64,000 bases of DNA from Streptomyces gossypii. Lineage in GTDB: Bacteria > Actinomycetota > Actinomycetes > Streptomycetales > Streptomycetaceae. Location of the stretch: contig NZ_JAJAGO010000008.1 in NCBI RefSeq assembly GCF_025165795.1, positions 124,001-188,000 on the forward strand, given 5' to 3'. Made by a program: the position numbers and the translations under genes. Every line of letters begins with the position of its first letter. Within the stretch, counting starts at the first letter, position 1. Below the pieces are notes generated by a model. That model did not search any database, had not been told where the DNA came from, and saw only the letters and a program-made list of their open reading frames with translations. Shown in pieces: positions 7,973-16,382 of the stretch.

Positions 7973-8892
7973 GGCTTCGCCCCCGACCCGGTGCCATGGC
8001 TGAACGTCATCAGGTTCCGTCTCGCCTTCTGCAAGGGGGTGTCGGGCAGCGCGCGGGCGGAGCCACGCTGGAAGTACCGCTCGACGTAGAACTGGCCGAC
8101 ACTGAAGACCGTGGTGAGGACGAGATACCAGATCGTCGCCACCATCAGCAGCTCCATCACGGCGAGGTTCCGCGAGGAGATGTCGGTGACCGCCTTCATC
8201 AGCTCGTCGAACTGGATGGCGAAACAGAGCGAGGAGGTCTTGAGCATGTTGATGAACTCGTTGCCCGTCGGCGGCACGATCACCCGCATCGCCTGCGGCA
8301 GTACGATCCGCCGCATCGTGCGGCCACCGGTCATGCCCAGCGCGTGCGCGGCCTCCGTCTGGCCCTCGTCCACGGACTGGATGCCCGCCCGGCTGATCTC
8401 CGCCATGTAGGCGGCCTCGTTGAGACCGAGCCCCAGCAGCGACGCGAGGAACGGCGTCATGACGTCGTTCATCTCGTCCTTGTAGAAGCCGAGATCCAGC
8501 AGCGGGAAGATCAGCGCCAGGTTGTACCAGAGCATCAGCTGCACCAGCACCGGCGTGCCGCGGAAGAACCACACGTAGCCCCAGGCGACGCTGCTGACCA
8601 CCGGGTTCTTCGACAGCCGCATCACGGCCAGCAGGGTGCCGAGCACGACACCCACCAGCATGCCCAGGACCGTGATCAACAGCGTGTTGCCCGCGCCCCT
8701 GAGCACCGTCTCGTAGTCGAGGTAGTCGGGCACGGTCGACCACTGGATCTGCGCGCCGGAAAGCGCCACGCCCAGCAGTGCGAGCAGCGCGAGCACGAGC
8801 ACGGCGCTGACCCAGCGGCCGTAGTGCCGCACCGGGATCGCCTTGATCGCCTCGGGCGGGACCTTCGCCGCGTTGTCGACGGGATCGGACAC
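7969..8892 (-). CDS. Polar amino-acid ABC transporter, permease subunit
   Basis: The ATG at 8892 gives 307 residues. A first membrane helix (about residues 28-48) is followed by a HEAT/HisM-type permease core with GAGNTLLITVLGMLVGVVLG and several further helices. The cytoplasmic EAA loop, AAHALGMTGGRTMRRIVLPQAMRVIVPPTGN, contacts the ATPase. Only one permease gene is present, so it probably acts as a homodimer. It is translationally coupled to the ATPase gene downstream and lies 13 bp after the binding-protein gene. Confidence 0.94.
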   Translation of the reverse strand: MSDPVDNAAKVPPEAIKAIPVRHYGRWVSAVLVLALLALLGVALSGAQIQWSTVPDYLDYETVLRGAGNTLLITVLGMLVGVVLGTLLAVMRLSKNPVVSSVAWGYVWFFRGTPVLVQLMLWYNLALIFPLLDLGFYKDEMNDVMTPFLASLLGLGLNEAAYMAEISRAGIQSVDEGQTEAAHALGMTGGRTMRRIVLPQAMRVIVPPTGNEFINMLKTSSLCFAIQFDELMKAVTDISSRNLAVMELLMVATIWYLVLTTVFSVGQFYVERYFQRGSARALPDTPLQKARRNLMTFSHGTGSGAKP

Positions 8893-8905
8893 GGGTTACC
8901 TCGGC

Positions 8906-9859
8906 TCACTTGCCGGCGTTGACGGTGGCCTCGGAAAGCGCCCCGTTGGTGACGTTCCACTTCTCCAGGACCTTCTGGTACTCACCGTTCTTCATGATCG
9001 CGGCGAGCGCCTGGCGGATCGCGCCGCGCAGTCTGGTGTCCTGCTTGCTGACGGCGATGCCGTACGGAGCGGCGTTGATCTGGTCGCCGACGACCTCGAA
9101 GTCCTTGCCGCCACCGGAGGTCTTCGCGTTGTAGGCGGCCACCGGGAAGTCGTTGATGTCGGCCACCGCCCGGCCCTGCTTCAGCTGGAGCAGGGCCTCG
9201 GTGTCCTTCTCGAAGGCGAGGACCTCGATCGGCTTCTGGCACTTCTTGTTCTGCTGCCGGACCACGTCCTCGTTGGCCGTGCCGCGCTGCAGAGCGACGG
9301 TCTCCCCGCACAAGTCGTCCAGGGAGGTGATGCCCTCCGGGTTGCCCTTCTTGACGAGGATCGAGGAACCGGCCTTGAAGTAGTCGACGAAGTCCGCGCC
9401 CGCGCCGACCTTCCGGCCCTGCTCGTCCCGCCCCTGCTGGCGCTGCCGGGTGTCGGTCATCGAGGACATGATGATGTCGTGCCGTCCGGTGTTCAGCCCG
9501 GTCACCAGCCCGTCGAACGTCCCGTTCGCAAATCTGAAGGGGACGCCGAGCTGCTCGCCGAGGGCCTTGCCGAGGTCCGGGTCGATGCCCGCGACGTCGT
9601 TGTCCTCGTTCATGAACTCGACCGGCGCGTAGGCGATGTCCGAACCGACCTTGATCTCACCCGCCCGCTGGACGTCCTTCGGGAGCCGGTCGAAGAGCGG
9701 GGCCGCGTCGCCCTCGGTCCGCGTATCTCCGCCGCCGTTCGCGTCGTCGGTCTGGTCACCGCAGCCGCTCAGCAGCAGCACTCCGGCGACCGCCGCTGCC
9801 GCGACCGCCGCGATCCGGGATCGGACGGCGGCCGGGCGGCGGGTGGTGCGTGCGGTCAT
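8906..9859 (-). CDS. Polar amino-acid ABC transporter, substrate-binding lipoprotein
   Basis: The ATG at 9859 with AGGAGG upstream gives 317 residues. A twin-Arg/basic start (MTARTTRRPAAVRSR), a hydrophobic helix and the lipobox LLLSGC (Cys at about residue 33) mark an exported lipoprotein. The body (IKVGSDIAYAPVEFMNEDNDVAGIDPDLGKALGEQLGV, then EYQKVLEKW near the end) is a family 3 solute-binding fold for polar amino acids such as glutamate or glutamine. The exact ligand cannot be read. It is the first gene of the transporter operon and is divergent from the malic enzyme gene. Confidence 0.94.
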   Translation of the reverse strand: MTARTTRRPAAVRSRIAAVAAAAVAGVLLLSGCGDQTDDANGGGDTRTEGDAAPLFDRLPKDVQRAGEIKVGSDIAYAPVEFMNEDNDVAGIDPDLGKALGEQLGVPFRFANGTFDGLVTGLNTGRHDIIMSSMTDTRQRQQGRDEQGRKVGAGADFVDYFKAGSSILVKKGNPEGITSLDDLCGETVALQRGTANEDVVRQQNKKCQKPIEVLAFEKDTEALLQLKQGRAVADINDFPVAAYNAKTSGGGKDFEVVGDQINAAPYGIAVSKQDTRLRGAIRQALAAIMKNGEYQKVLEKWNVTNGALSEATVNAGK

Positions 9860-10221
9860 TGCCAGGTCCTCCTGCTGTGCGTGTGGGGCCACACGTCGGG
9901 CACGTCTGGGCACATCCGGCCCGTCGCGGGCGTTCCGCCGGCACGCCTCCGGGCGGCTTCGGGCGGCTTCGGCGGCCCTCCGGCGCGGACCGCATCCGCA
10001 CGCGATCCGGGAAGACGTTCGTCCCGCGCGGTGCTGATCCGGTAGAAAAGACAGTTACACCCCTCACCCGGGGACCCAGGGCGCGTGTGCGGCGCGCCCG
10101 GCGTCCGTCACTCCCCCGGGGCAGCGGCCCATCCGCTGCTCCGGCAGCGGACGTGGTGCCCGCCCGCTCCTCACCACCGGGAGCGGCCACCCTCACGAAG
10201 ACGAATAAGGGGTCCAACAAA
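9860..10221. other. Divergent intergenic region, ABC transporter operon / malic enzyme
   Basis: This 362 bp gap holds the promoters of both flanking transcription units. A small inverted repeat (GTGTGG-GG-CCACAC) near 9880-9893 lies in the leader of the transporter operon. No convincing coding sequence or structured RNA was seen in it. Confidence 0.5.
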
Positions 10222-11418
10222 GTGGCAGCGGAGATCGTCAATCCGAAGGAAGGGCTGGGCGAGGACGTGATCGACCCGGCCTTCGCGCTCCATCGAGGCG
10301 GCAAGATGGCGGTGACCTCCACCGTGCCCGTAAGGGACGCGGACGACCTGTCCCTCGCGTACACGCCGGGTGTCGCCAAGGTGTGCAGCGCCATCGCCGA
10401 GCAGCCCGAACTGGTGCACGACTACACCTGGAAGTCGCAGGTGGTGGCCGTGGTCACGGACGGCAGCGCGGTGCTGGGGCTCGGTGACATCGGTCCGGAG
10501 GCGTCCCTTCCGGTGATGGAGGGCAAGGCAATCCTCTTCAAGCAGTTCGGCGGCGTGGACGCGGTGCCGATCGCGCTCGACTGCCGCGAGGTGGACGACC
10601 TGGTCGAGACCGTCGTCCGGCTCGCACCGTCCTTCGGCGGCATCAACCTGGAGGACATCTCCGCCCCCCGCTGCTTCGAGGTCGAGCGGAAGCTCAAGGA
10701 GCGGCTGGACATCCCGGTCTTCCACGACGACCAGCACGGCACCGCCATCGTCACGCTCGCCGCGCTGCGCAACGCCGCGCAGCTGCGCGGGCGGCAGATC
10801 GGCACGCTGCGCGCGGTCATCTCGGGCGCGGGCGCCGCCGGGGTGGCCATCGCCAAGATCCTGGTGGAGGCGGGCATCGGCGATGTCGCGGTCTGCGACC
10901 GCAAGGGCATCGTCTCGGCCGACCGGGGAGACCTCACCGACGTCAAGCGCGATCTGGCCGGCTTCACCAACAAGGCGGGGCTCAGCGGCTCGCTGGAGAG
11001 CGCGCTGGACGGCGCGGACGTCTTCATCGGAGTCAGCGGCGGTACGGTCCCGGAGTCGGCGGTGGCCTCCATGGGCCCCGACTCCTTCATCTTCGCCATG
11101 GCGAATCCGAACCCGGAGATCCATCCGGAGGTCGCCCGAAAGTACGCCTCGGTCGTGGCCACCGGGCGCAGCGACTACCCGAACCAGATCAACAACGTGC
11201 TCGCCTTCCCCGGCGTCTTCGCGGGCGCGCTCCAGGTGCGGGCGTCCGAGATCACCGAGGGCATGAAGATCGCGGCGGCCGAGGCCCTGGCCGCGGTGGT
11301 CGCCGACGAGCTGAGCGCCGACCGGGTGATCCCCTCACCCTTCGACGAGCGGGTCGCCCCGGCCGTGACGGCGGCGGTCGCCGCGGCGGCCCGCGCGGAG
11401 GGCGTGGCCCGGCGGTAA
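10222..11418 (+). CDS. NAD(P)-dependent malic enzyme (malate oxidoreductase, decarboxylating)
   Basis: A GTG at 10222, with AAGGGG about nine bases upstream, gives 398 residues, the short bacterial form. The N-terminal malic domain includes SLAYTPGVAKVC and LGLGDIGPEASLPVMEGKA. The conserved metal-binding stretch is VFHDDQHGTAIV. The NAD(P)-binding half begins with AVISGAGAAGVAIAKIL. It converts malate to pyruvate and CO2 and links the TCA cycle to pyruvate and reducing power. No phosphotransacetylase fusion is present. The reading frame continues upstream, but the region before 10222 has promoter-like rather than coding character. Confidence 0.95.
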   Translation: MAAEIVNPKEGLGEDVIDPAFALHRGGKMAVTSTVPVRDADDLSLAYTPGVAKVCSAIAEQPELVHDYTWKSQVVAVVTDGSAVLGLGDIGPEASLPVMEGKAILFKQFGGVDAVPIALDCREVDDLVETVVRLAPSFGGINLEDISAPRCFEVERKLKERLDIPVFHDDQHGTAIVTLAALRNAAQLRGRQIGTLRAVISGAGAAGVAIAKILVEAGIGDVAVCDRKGIVSADRGDLTDVKRDLAGFTNKAGLSGSLESALDGADVFIGVSGGTVPESAVASMGPDSFIFAMANPNPEIHPEVARKYASVVATGRSDYPNQINNVLAFPGVFAGALQVRASEITEGMKIAAAEALAAVVADELSADRVIPSPFDERVAPAVTAAVAAAARAEGVARR

Positions 11419-11433
11419 CCGCAGGCGCGTCAG

Positions 11434-11478
11434 ACGGCGGGCGGTCCGGAGCGGCGCGTGCTCCGTACCGCCCGCCGT
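11434..11478. terminator. Bidirectional hairpin between malic enzyme and methyltransferase genes
   Basis: A 19-bp inverted repeat with one mismatch (11434-11452 and 11460-11478, loop of 7) lies just after the malic enzyme stop. It serves the convergent gene pair; there is no T-run, as usual in Streptomyces. Confidence 0.8.
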
Positions 11479-11528
11479 GGCGTGCCACCAGGCGCCCCGG
11501 AACGGCTCCCGGCGCCCTTGCGGGAGCC

Positions 11529-12326
11529 CTAGCGCAGCCCCAGCACCAGGGAGTCCGACGGGGAGCACCAGACCGGCCGCGCCTCGGCGAAGCCGTGTTC
11601 CCGCAGGGTACGTACATGCCAGTCGGTGGACTGGACCTCGCCGTCCGAGTGGTCCCCGGTGACCGGATCGCCCAGCAGGCGGAACCGCTCGGCCGCCGGG
11701 CCGCCCAGCTGCTCGTCGTCGGCCACCAGCTGCCACCAGCCCGCCCAGTCGTGTGCACCCGCCGCCTTCGCCTCCTCACGCCGCGCACGTTCGAACAGGT
11801 GCACGGCTCCGTTGACTCGGGGCGTGCTCTCATCCGGCATGTGGTCGGCGTTCATGAAGACACCGCCTTCCCGCACCACCCCGGCGAGCTGCCCGTAGAG
11901 CGTGTGCAGCGCGTCGGTGCGCAGCCAGTGCAGCGCGGTTGCCGTGAGCACCGCGTCGTACGACGGGTGCGGCAGGCTCTCCGGCCAGCGCGGGTCGGTC
12001 AGATCCACGGTCACGAAACCGGCGCGCGGCTCCTCCGCGAAATGGCCCCGCGCGATGGTGAGCAGCGCGGGGTCGAGGTCGACGCCGGTGGTCCGCGCCT
12101 CGGGGAAGCGCTTCAGCACCCGGTCCGAGATGCTCCCCGTGCCGCACGCCAGATCGAGCACCCTGGGTGCGGGGCCGACCAGCGCCTCGACCATGTCGAG
12201 CATGACCCGGAAGCGCTCTTCGCGGTCGGGCAGGTACCACTCCTGCTGGCGGTCCCAGCTGTCCTGCCATTCCTGCCAGCTCCGCGCGTCCGCCGGTCCG
12301 GACCGCCCTGCCGTCTTGGTCGGCAT
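11529..12326 (-). CDS. Class I SAM-dependent methyltransferase
   Basis: An ATG at 12326, preceded by GAGAGGAGA, gives 265 residues. Motif I (VLDLACGTGSISDRVL), an acidic motif II (TTGVDLDPALL) and YDAVLTATALHWL mark a Rossmann-like SAM methyltransferase of the ubiquinone/trans-aconitate type. The substrate is unknown. It is divergent from the CGNR regulator gene and convergent with the malic enzyme gene. Confidence 0.88.
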   Translation of the reverse strand: MPTKTAGRSGPADARSWQEWQDSWDRQQEWYLPDREERFRVMLDMVEALVGPAPRVLDLACGTGSISDRVLKRFPEARTTGVDLDPALLTIARGHFAEEPRAGFVTVDLTDPRWPESLPHPSYDAVLTATALHWLRTDALHTLYGQLAGVVREGGVFMNADHMPDESTPRVNGAVHLFERARREEAKAAGAHDWAGWWQLVADDEQLGGPAAERFRLLGDPVTGDHSDGEVQSTDWHVRTLREHGFAEARPVWCSPSDSLVLGLR

Positions 12327-12469
12327 CGAGTCTCCTCTCCGTTCGTTCACCGCCTGCACAGCGCGCAGGGGAACCCCCGGGGCACCTATCGCTTGTAATA
12401 CCCTGGGGACCAGTTCATCTATTACGAAATCCAGTAGGGACAATAGACCGTCAGCCGTAAGGATCACAA

Positions 12470-13111
12470 GTGGAACTGACCTATTACTCGGATTACGCAG
12501 TTCGGCTGGTCAACACCGAGGAGCCGGAGCGGGGGGAGGACACGCTCACCTCCGTCGAGGCCGTCCGGGAGCTGTTCGGCCCGAGTCAGCACGCGGCCCG
12601 CCGCGCCACTGAGGCCGATGTGACCCGGCTGCGCGGCGTACGGACACGGCTGCGCGCCGTCTTCGGCGCCGCCTCCGAGGGGGACGAGGTCCGCGCGGTG
12701 GACCTGCTCAACTCACTGCTGATGGAGTTTCCGACAAGCCCGCAGATCGCCCGGCACAACGAGCGGCACACCGCCAGGCACGACGAGGACAAGGCCGAGG
12801 AGCCGCACTGGCACATGCATCTCGCCGACTACCCGGCCAACGCCACCGCGGGTTACGCGGCCACCGCCTGCATGGGCCTTGCCTTCCACCTCACCGACCT
12901 CGGCGTCGACCGGCTGGGCATCTGCCAGGCGCCGCCCTGCCGCAACGCCTATCTGGACACCTCGACCAACCGGTCCCGCCGCTACTGCTCGGACCGTTGC
13001 GCCACTCGGGCGAACGTCGCCGCCTACCGGGCCCGCAAACGTCTGGAGAGCGGCGCCAGTGGCCGTACCGCCGACACCGTCCAGCCCAGCGCGGAGCGCA
13101 CGGACGGCTGA
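12470..13111 (+). CDS. CGNR zinc-finger (ABATE-domain) putative regulator
   Basis: The GTG at 12470 with AAGGA upstream gives 213 residues. The N-terminal part (SDYAVRLVNTEEP) is the ABATE domain. The C-terminal part is a CGNR-type zinc finger with C-x4-C and C-x3-C spacing: CQAPPCRNAYLDTSTNRSRRYCSDRCATRANVAAYRARK. Family members are thought to be stress-linked transcription factors. The last 88 bp overlap the convergent sodX coding region. Confidence 0.88.
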   Translation: MELTYYSDYAVRLVNTEEPERGEDTLTSVEAVRELFGPSQHAARRATEADVTRLRGVRTRLRAVFGAASEGDEVRAVDLLNSLLMEFPTSPQIARHNERHTARHDEDKAEEPHWHMHLADYPANATAGYAATACMGLAFHLTDLGVDRLGICQAPPCRNAYLDTSTNRSRRYCSDRCATRANVAAYRARKRLESGASGRTADTVQPSAERTDG

Positions 13112-13467
13112 ACCCCACGCGGCGAACGCAGCCGCAACCAGGCCCGCGCCACCACGAGTTCGTCCGGCACCGCACCGAACTCCCGACTGTCGTTGCGGAC
13201 CTCGGGGTTGTCGCCACGCACCCACCAGCCGCCCGTGCGCCGCGCGACGGCGCGCTTCACGATGAGCAGGTCGTGCTGGAAGGGGTGGCGCAGCACCACG
13301 ATGTCACCGGGACGCACCACCCCGCCGTAGTGCACCACCAGATGGTCCCCGGGGCGCAGAGTCGGCAGCATCGACGGGTTGTACACCTCCGCGAGCCCGA
13401 TCCGCCCCAACAGGCCGCGCCCATACCGCTCGGGCTCGTCCGGCCGCTCCTGCACCCGTTCAGGCAT
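13024..13467 (-). CDS. sodX: Nickel-type superoxide dismutase maturation protease
   Basis: An ATG at 13467, with GGAGGCG upstream, gives 147 residues. It has an S26 signal-peptidase core: the Ser motif NPSMLPTLRPGD and the Lys motif LLIVKRAVARR, followed by WWVRGDNPEVRNDSREFG. There is no membrane anchor, as expected for the SodN-processing type. The divergent neighbour is sodN, whose 14-residue leader must be removed so that the new N-terminal His can bind nickel. Its 3' end overlaps the CGNR gene on the opposite strand. Confidence 0.93.
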   Translation of the reverse strand: MPERVQERPDEPERYGRGLLGRIGLAEVYNPSMLPTLRPGDHLVVHYGGVVRPGDIVVLRHPFQHDLLIVKRAVARRTGGWWVRGDNPEVRNDSREFGAVPDELVVARAWLRLRSPRGVQPSVRSALGWTVSAVRPLAPLSRRLRAR

Positions 13468-13611
13468 CCGTCGCCTCCGGTCGGTCCGATCCGCCACCAG
13501 CCCCACGCTCCCACTGGACTTTTGTCCTAAGCACCACGGGGCACACGCGAAAACACTTCCCCCACGGAGTAATCTCGCACGTGAGAAGACGATCACGAGG
13601 AAGGACGCTTT

Positions 13612-14007
13612 ATGCTTTCCCGCCTGTTCGCCCCGAAGGTGCAGGTCAGTGCCCATTGCGACCTCCCCTGCGGCGTGTACGACCCCGCCCAGGCCCGCAT
13701 CGAGGCCGAGTCCGTCAAGGCCATCCAGGAGAAGTACCAGGCCAACGAGGACCCGCACTTCCGCACCCGCTCAACCGTCATCAAGGAAGAGCGCGCGGAG
13801 CTGGCCAAGCACCACGTGTCGGTGCTGTGGAGCGATTACTTCAAGCCGCCGCACTTCGAGAAGTACCCGGAGCTGCACCAGCTGGTGAACGACACTCTCA
13901 AGGCCATCAGCGCCGCCAAGGGTTCGACCGACCCGGCAACGGGCCAGAAGGCCCTGGACTACATCGCCCAGATCGACAAGATCTTCTGGGAGACCAAGAG
14001 GGGCTGA
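13612..14007 (+). CDS. sodN: Superoxide dismutase, nickel type
   Basis: The ATG at 13612, with GAGGAAGGA upstream, gives 131 residues. The Ni hook HCDLPCGVYDP begins at residue 15, behind a short leader (MLSRLFAPKVQVSA) that the protease SodX is known to remove in this family. His15, Cys16 and Cys20 supply the nickel ligands. The enzyme is cytoplasmic and hexameric in known members and converts superoxide to peroxide and oxygen. In Streptomyces its expression is nickel-dependent. Confidence 0.97.
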   Translation: MLSRLFAPKVQVSAHCDLPCGVYDPAQARIEAESVKAIQEKYQANEDPHFRTRSTVIKEERAELAKHHVSVLWSDYFKPPHFEKYPELHQLVNDTLKAISAAKGSTDPATGQKALDYIAQIDKIFWETKRG

Positions 14008-14228
14008 TCTCGCATCAGGCCCTTGACCTGCGATTCCGTTTCGTCTGGTCTTTGTGTCCGCACCCGGTCCGCAGGCCGCTGAGCACGGCGTTCCTGACGG
14101 TCCGGGTGCGTTCGCGTTTGTGGAAGCCCCGCGAGCGCTTCAGAATGGCAGCTACAGCTGGCGGCAGGTGGCAGGCGGCTCAGGCGGGGCTGCCCGCCGG
14201 CTGCAGAGCAACCGGAAGGTTTTCCCCC

Positions 14229-14942
14229 ATGGCTTTCGTCTACAACACCACCGTGACGCCCAGCAAACTGGAGCTGCTCACCTCGTGGCTGCCGGGCCAG
14301 TCCTGGTACCTCGGCAAGGGGGGCGAGCCCTCGCTGACGAAGGTCGGCGGCTTCCGGCTCGACGACCCGCAGGGTGAGGTCGGGCTGGAGTTCATGGTGG
14401 TCACCGACGACTCCGGGGGCCAGCGGCACACCTACCAGGTGCCGTTCAGCTACCGCGGCGCACCGCTGGACGAAGCGGGCCACGCACTCATCGGCACCAC
14501 CGAGCACGGGGTGCTGGGCACCCGGTGGGTCTACGACGGGATTCATGACCCCGTCCTCATCGCCCAGCTGTTCGCCCTCCTCACAGGCGAGGCCGAACCG
14601 CAGTCCCAGGGCTTGAGCGACACCCCCGACTTCACGGTAACCGGCTACTTCGCGGGCACCGGCCGTCCGGTGGTGATCACGCCCGCCACCGTGACCAACG
14701 GACCGGACGGCACCGACCTCCTCGTACGGACCACCAGCGGCGCCGCCACGCCGGGCACTCCACCGAACGGACAGCTGACGATCCGGGTGCACCGTGTCCT
14801 CCAGGACACCCAGGGCGACGCGTCCGACCCGGCTGGTCCGTCCGACCCGGCCGTCGGCCACGTCACCGCCAACTGGCTGCTGCCGGACGGCAGCCACGCG
14901 CGCGGCCGGTTCGCCGTCGTCCACAACGCCCCGCCGGAGTAG
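14229..14942 (+). CDS. Stand-alone maltokinase N-terminal cap-like protein
   Basis: The ATG at 14229, with GGAAGG upstream, gives 237 residues. The first part (YNTTVTPSKLELLTSWLPGQSWY and VGGFRLDDPQGEVGLEFMVV) and the WVYDGIHDPVLIAQLFALL segment resemble the N-terminal cap of maltokinase (Pep2/Mak). The kinase domain is missing. Such proteins are sometimes labelled as 1,4-alpha-glucan branching proteins, which the sequence does not support. It may bind a sugar, phosphate or partner kinase. No glycogen or trehalose gene is nearby. Confidence 0.72.
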   Translation: MAFVYNTTVTPSKLELLTSWLPGQSWYLGKGGEPSLTKVGGFRLDDPQGEVGLEFMVVTDDSGGQRHTYQVPFSYRGAPLDEAGHALIGTTEHGVLGTRWVYDGIHDPVLIAQLFALLTGEAEPQSQGLSDTPDFTVTGYFAGTGRPVVITPATVTNGPDGTDLLVRTTSGAATPGTPPNGQLTIRVHRVLQDTQGDASDPAGPSDPAVGHVTANWLLPDGSHARGRFAVVHNAPPE

Positions 14943-14959
14943 CCACCGGGCAGACCCTG

Positions 14960-15132
14960 GGGCCCGTCTGACACATCCCGCCTTGCTGGCGGCGGCTGGC
15001 ACGCGCATCTGCTGCGTTGTCGCAGCGTCCGGGTAGCCCACTACGAGGACGCTCCTCCGTCTTGCAGCCGCACGCACCAGCCGCCGCCAGCACCGCCCTC
15101 CGGGCGGACGGCGCCATTTGCCAGACGGGCCC
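14960..15132. repeat. Long near-palindromic repeat element, copy A
   Basis: The outer arms GGGCCCGTCTG / CAGACGGGCCC are at 14960-14970 and 15122-15132. Inner arms GCTGGCGGCGGCTGG / CCAGCCGCCGCCAGC flank a core with GCGTTGTCG, CTACGAGGACG and CTCCTCCG. The core is shared with copies at 20139-20309 and 37425-37592. It fills the gap between two convergent genes and touches the LysR stop codon. Confidence 0.88.
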
Positions 15133-16106
15133 TAGGCCGCATGGGAGCGCAGCAGCGGGCTGTCGTGGCGCTGGAGCCACTGGCGGTACGCCGCGCTCAT
15201 CCAGGCCACCTCCCGGTAGGACGCCTCGAGGTCGGCGTACGCGGCGTCGAAGCGCTCGTCCGCCTCCCCCGATGAGGCGGTCTCCGGTCTGACGAGCAGC
15301 AGCCGCACCGTCAGCGGGTCTCCGCACAGGGGCCGGATGGCCATCCCGGGCCGAGGCCGGGAGGTCGGCTGACAGGGGCTCACCACCTCACCGGCCGCCA
15401 CCAGATCCGCACCGGTGAGATAGTCGCCGTGCACCACCCGGGGCTCCAGCCCGGCAGCGGCGAAGACCCGGCGCAGACCGGCCCACTCGCCGTCCACACT
15501 CGGATCGACCATCCAGCGCTCGGCCGCGAGCTCGGCGAGGGGCACCTCGGCGCGTGAGGCGGCCGGATGGGTCGCGGGCAGCGCGACGAACTGCGGCTCA
15601 CGCGCCACGAGCACCCGCTGGCGTACACCGCTGGGCATCTGCAGCGGACATCCGGCCACCTCGTGCACGAAGGCGACATCGAGCTGATTGGCGGCGACCA
15701 TCTGGAGCAGGGTGTTCGGCGAGACATCGATACGGATGGTGATGTCCGTGTCCGGCAGCCGGGCATGAAGCCTGCGCAGCCACCCTGCCACGGCCCGGTT
15801 TCCCGTGCTGCCGATCCGGAAGCCGGCACCGCCGGAGAACGCCACGGCGTCGCGCATCTCGCTGACCAGGGACGCCATCTCGGCGACTATGGGACGCGCC
15901 CGGCAGAGCACCGTGAGGCCGAGGGCCGTCGGACGGCTGCCCGTGCGCTCCCGGGTGAACAGCTGTCCGCCGATGGCGCGTTCTATCCGGCTGAGCTGGG
16001 TCGTCAGCGAGGGCTGGGTAACACCCAGCTGACGGGCGGCTTTTCGCACACTGCCCGTCTCGGAGATCGCGCACAGTGCGCGCAGATGCCTCACCTCGAG
16101 CTCCAC
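15132..16106 (-). CDS. LysR-family regulator, probable activator of snapalysin
   Basis: The GTG at 16106 gives 324 residues. The N-terminal winged helix is LEVRHLRALCAISETGSVRKAARQLGVTQPSLTTQLSRIERAIGGQLF, followed by a periplasmic-binding-like effector domain. It is divergent from the snapalysin gene. In other Streptomyces a LysR protein in this position activates the small neutral protease. A T-N11-A box at 16229-16241 lies between the two genes. The 3' end lies against repeat copy A. Confidence 0.92.
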   Translation of the reverse strand: MELEVRHLRALCAISETGSVRKAARQLGVTQPSLTTQLSRIERAIGGQLFTRERTGSRPTALGLTVLCRARPIVAEMASLVSEMRDAVAFSGGAGFRIGSTGNRAVAGWLRRLHARLPDTDITIRIDVSPNTLLQMVAANQLDVAFVHEVAGCPLQMPSGVRQRVLVAREPQFVALPATHPAASRAEVPLAELAAERWMVDPSVDGEWAGLRRVFAAAGLEPRVVHGDYLTGADLVAAGEVVSPCQPTSRPRPGMAIRPLCGDPLTVRLLLVRPETASSGEADERFDAAYADLEASYREVAWMSAAYRQWLQRHDSPLLRSHAA

Positions 16107-16382
16107 GGCCGGAGCATAACGGCGCGTCTGTTCGCCGCACCAGACGGCGGATGGGACCTGTGCGCCCGGCCTGGCGCGGACCAGGGGCGTCCGGGGCTCC
16201 CCGGCTGCCGGGCGCACGGCAGGGGTTATAGGTCTTGGCTATCGCGTGCTGACATCATCCCGCCGCCCGGTGACCTCCTCGACACTCTGCGGGACCGAAC
16301 GTTCATCCGGTGGTCCCGACCGTCACCCCACGCGTGTCTGTCAGCGGTCGCGGTGCCACGGGCGACGAGGAGGAAACCCCCC
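16107..16382. promoter_or_regulatory. Divergent promoter region with LysR box, lysR/snapalysin
   Basis: ATAG-N7-CTAT at 16228-16242 fits the LysR T-N11-A rule (T16229, A16241). It lies 123 bp upstream of the LysR start and about 140 bp upstream of the snapalysin start. It is the probable operator for both genes (inference). Confidence 0.6.

Noticed and set aside
4935..7997. Long frames on both strands across the PadR/DUF4097 and transporter region.
   Set aside because: They are antisense or out-of-frame shadows in GC-rich DNA; domain matches exist only in the frames annotated.
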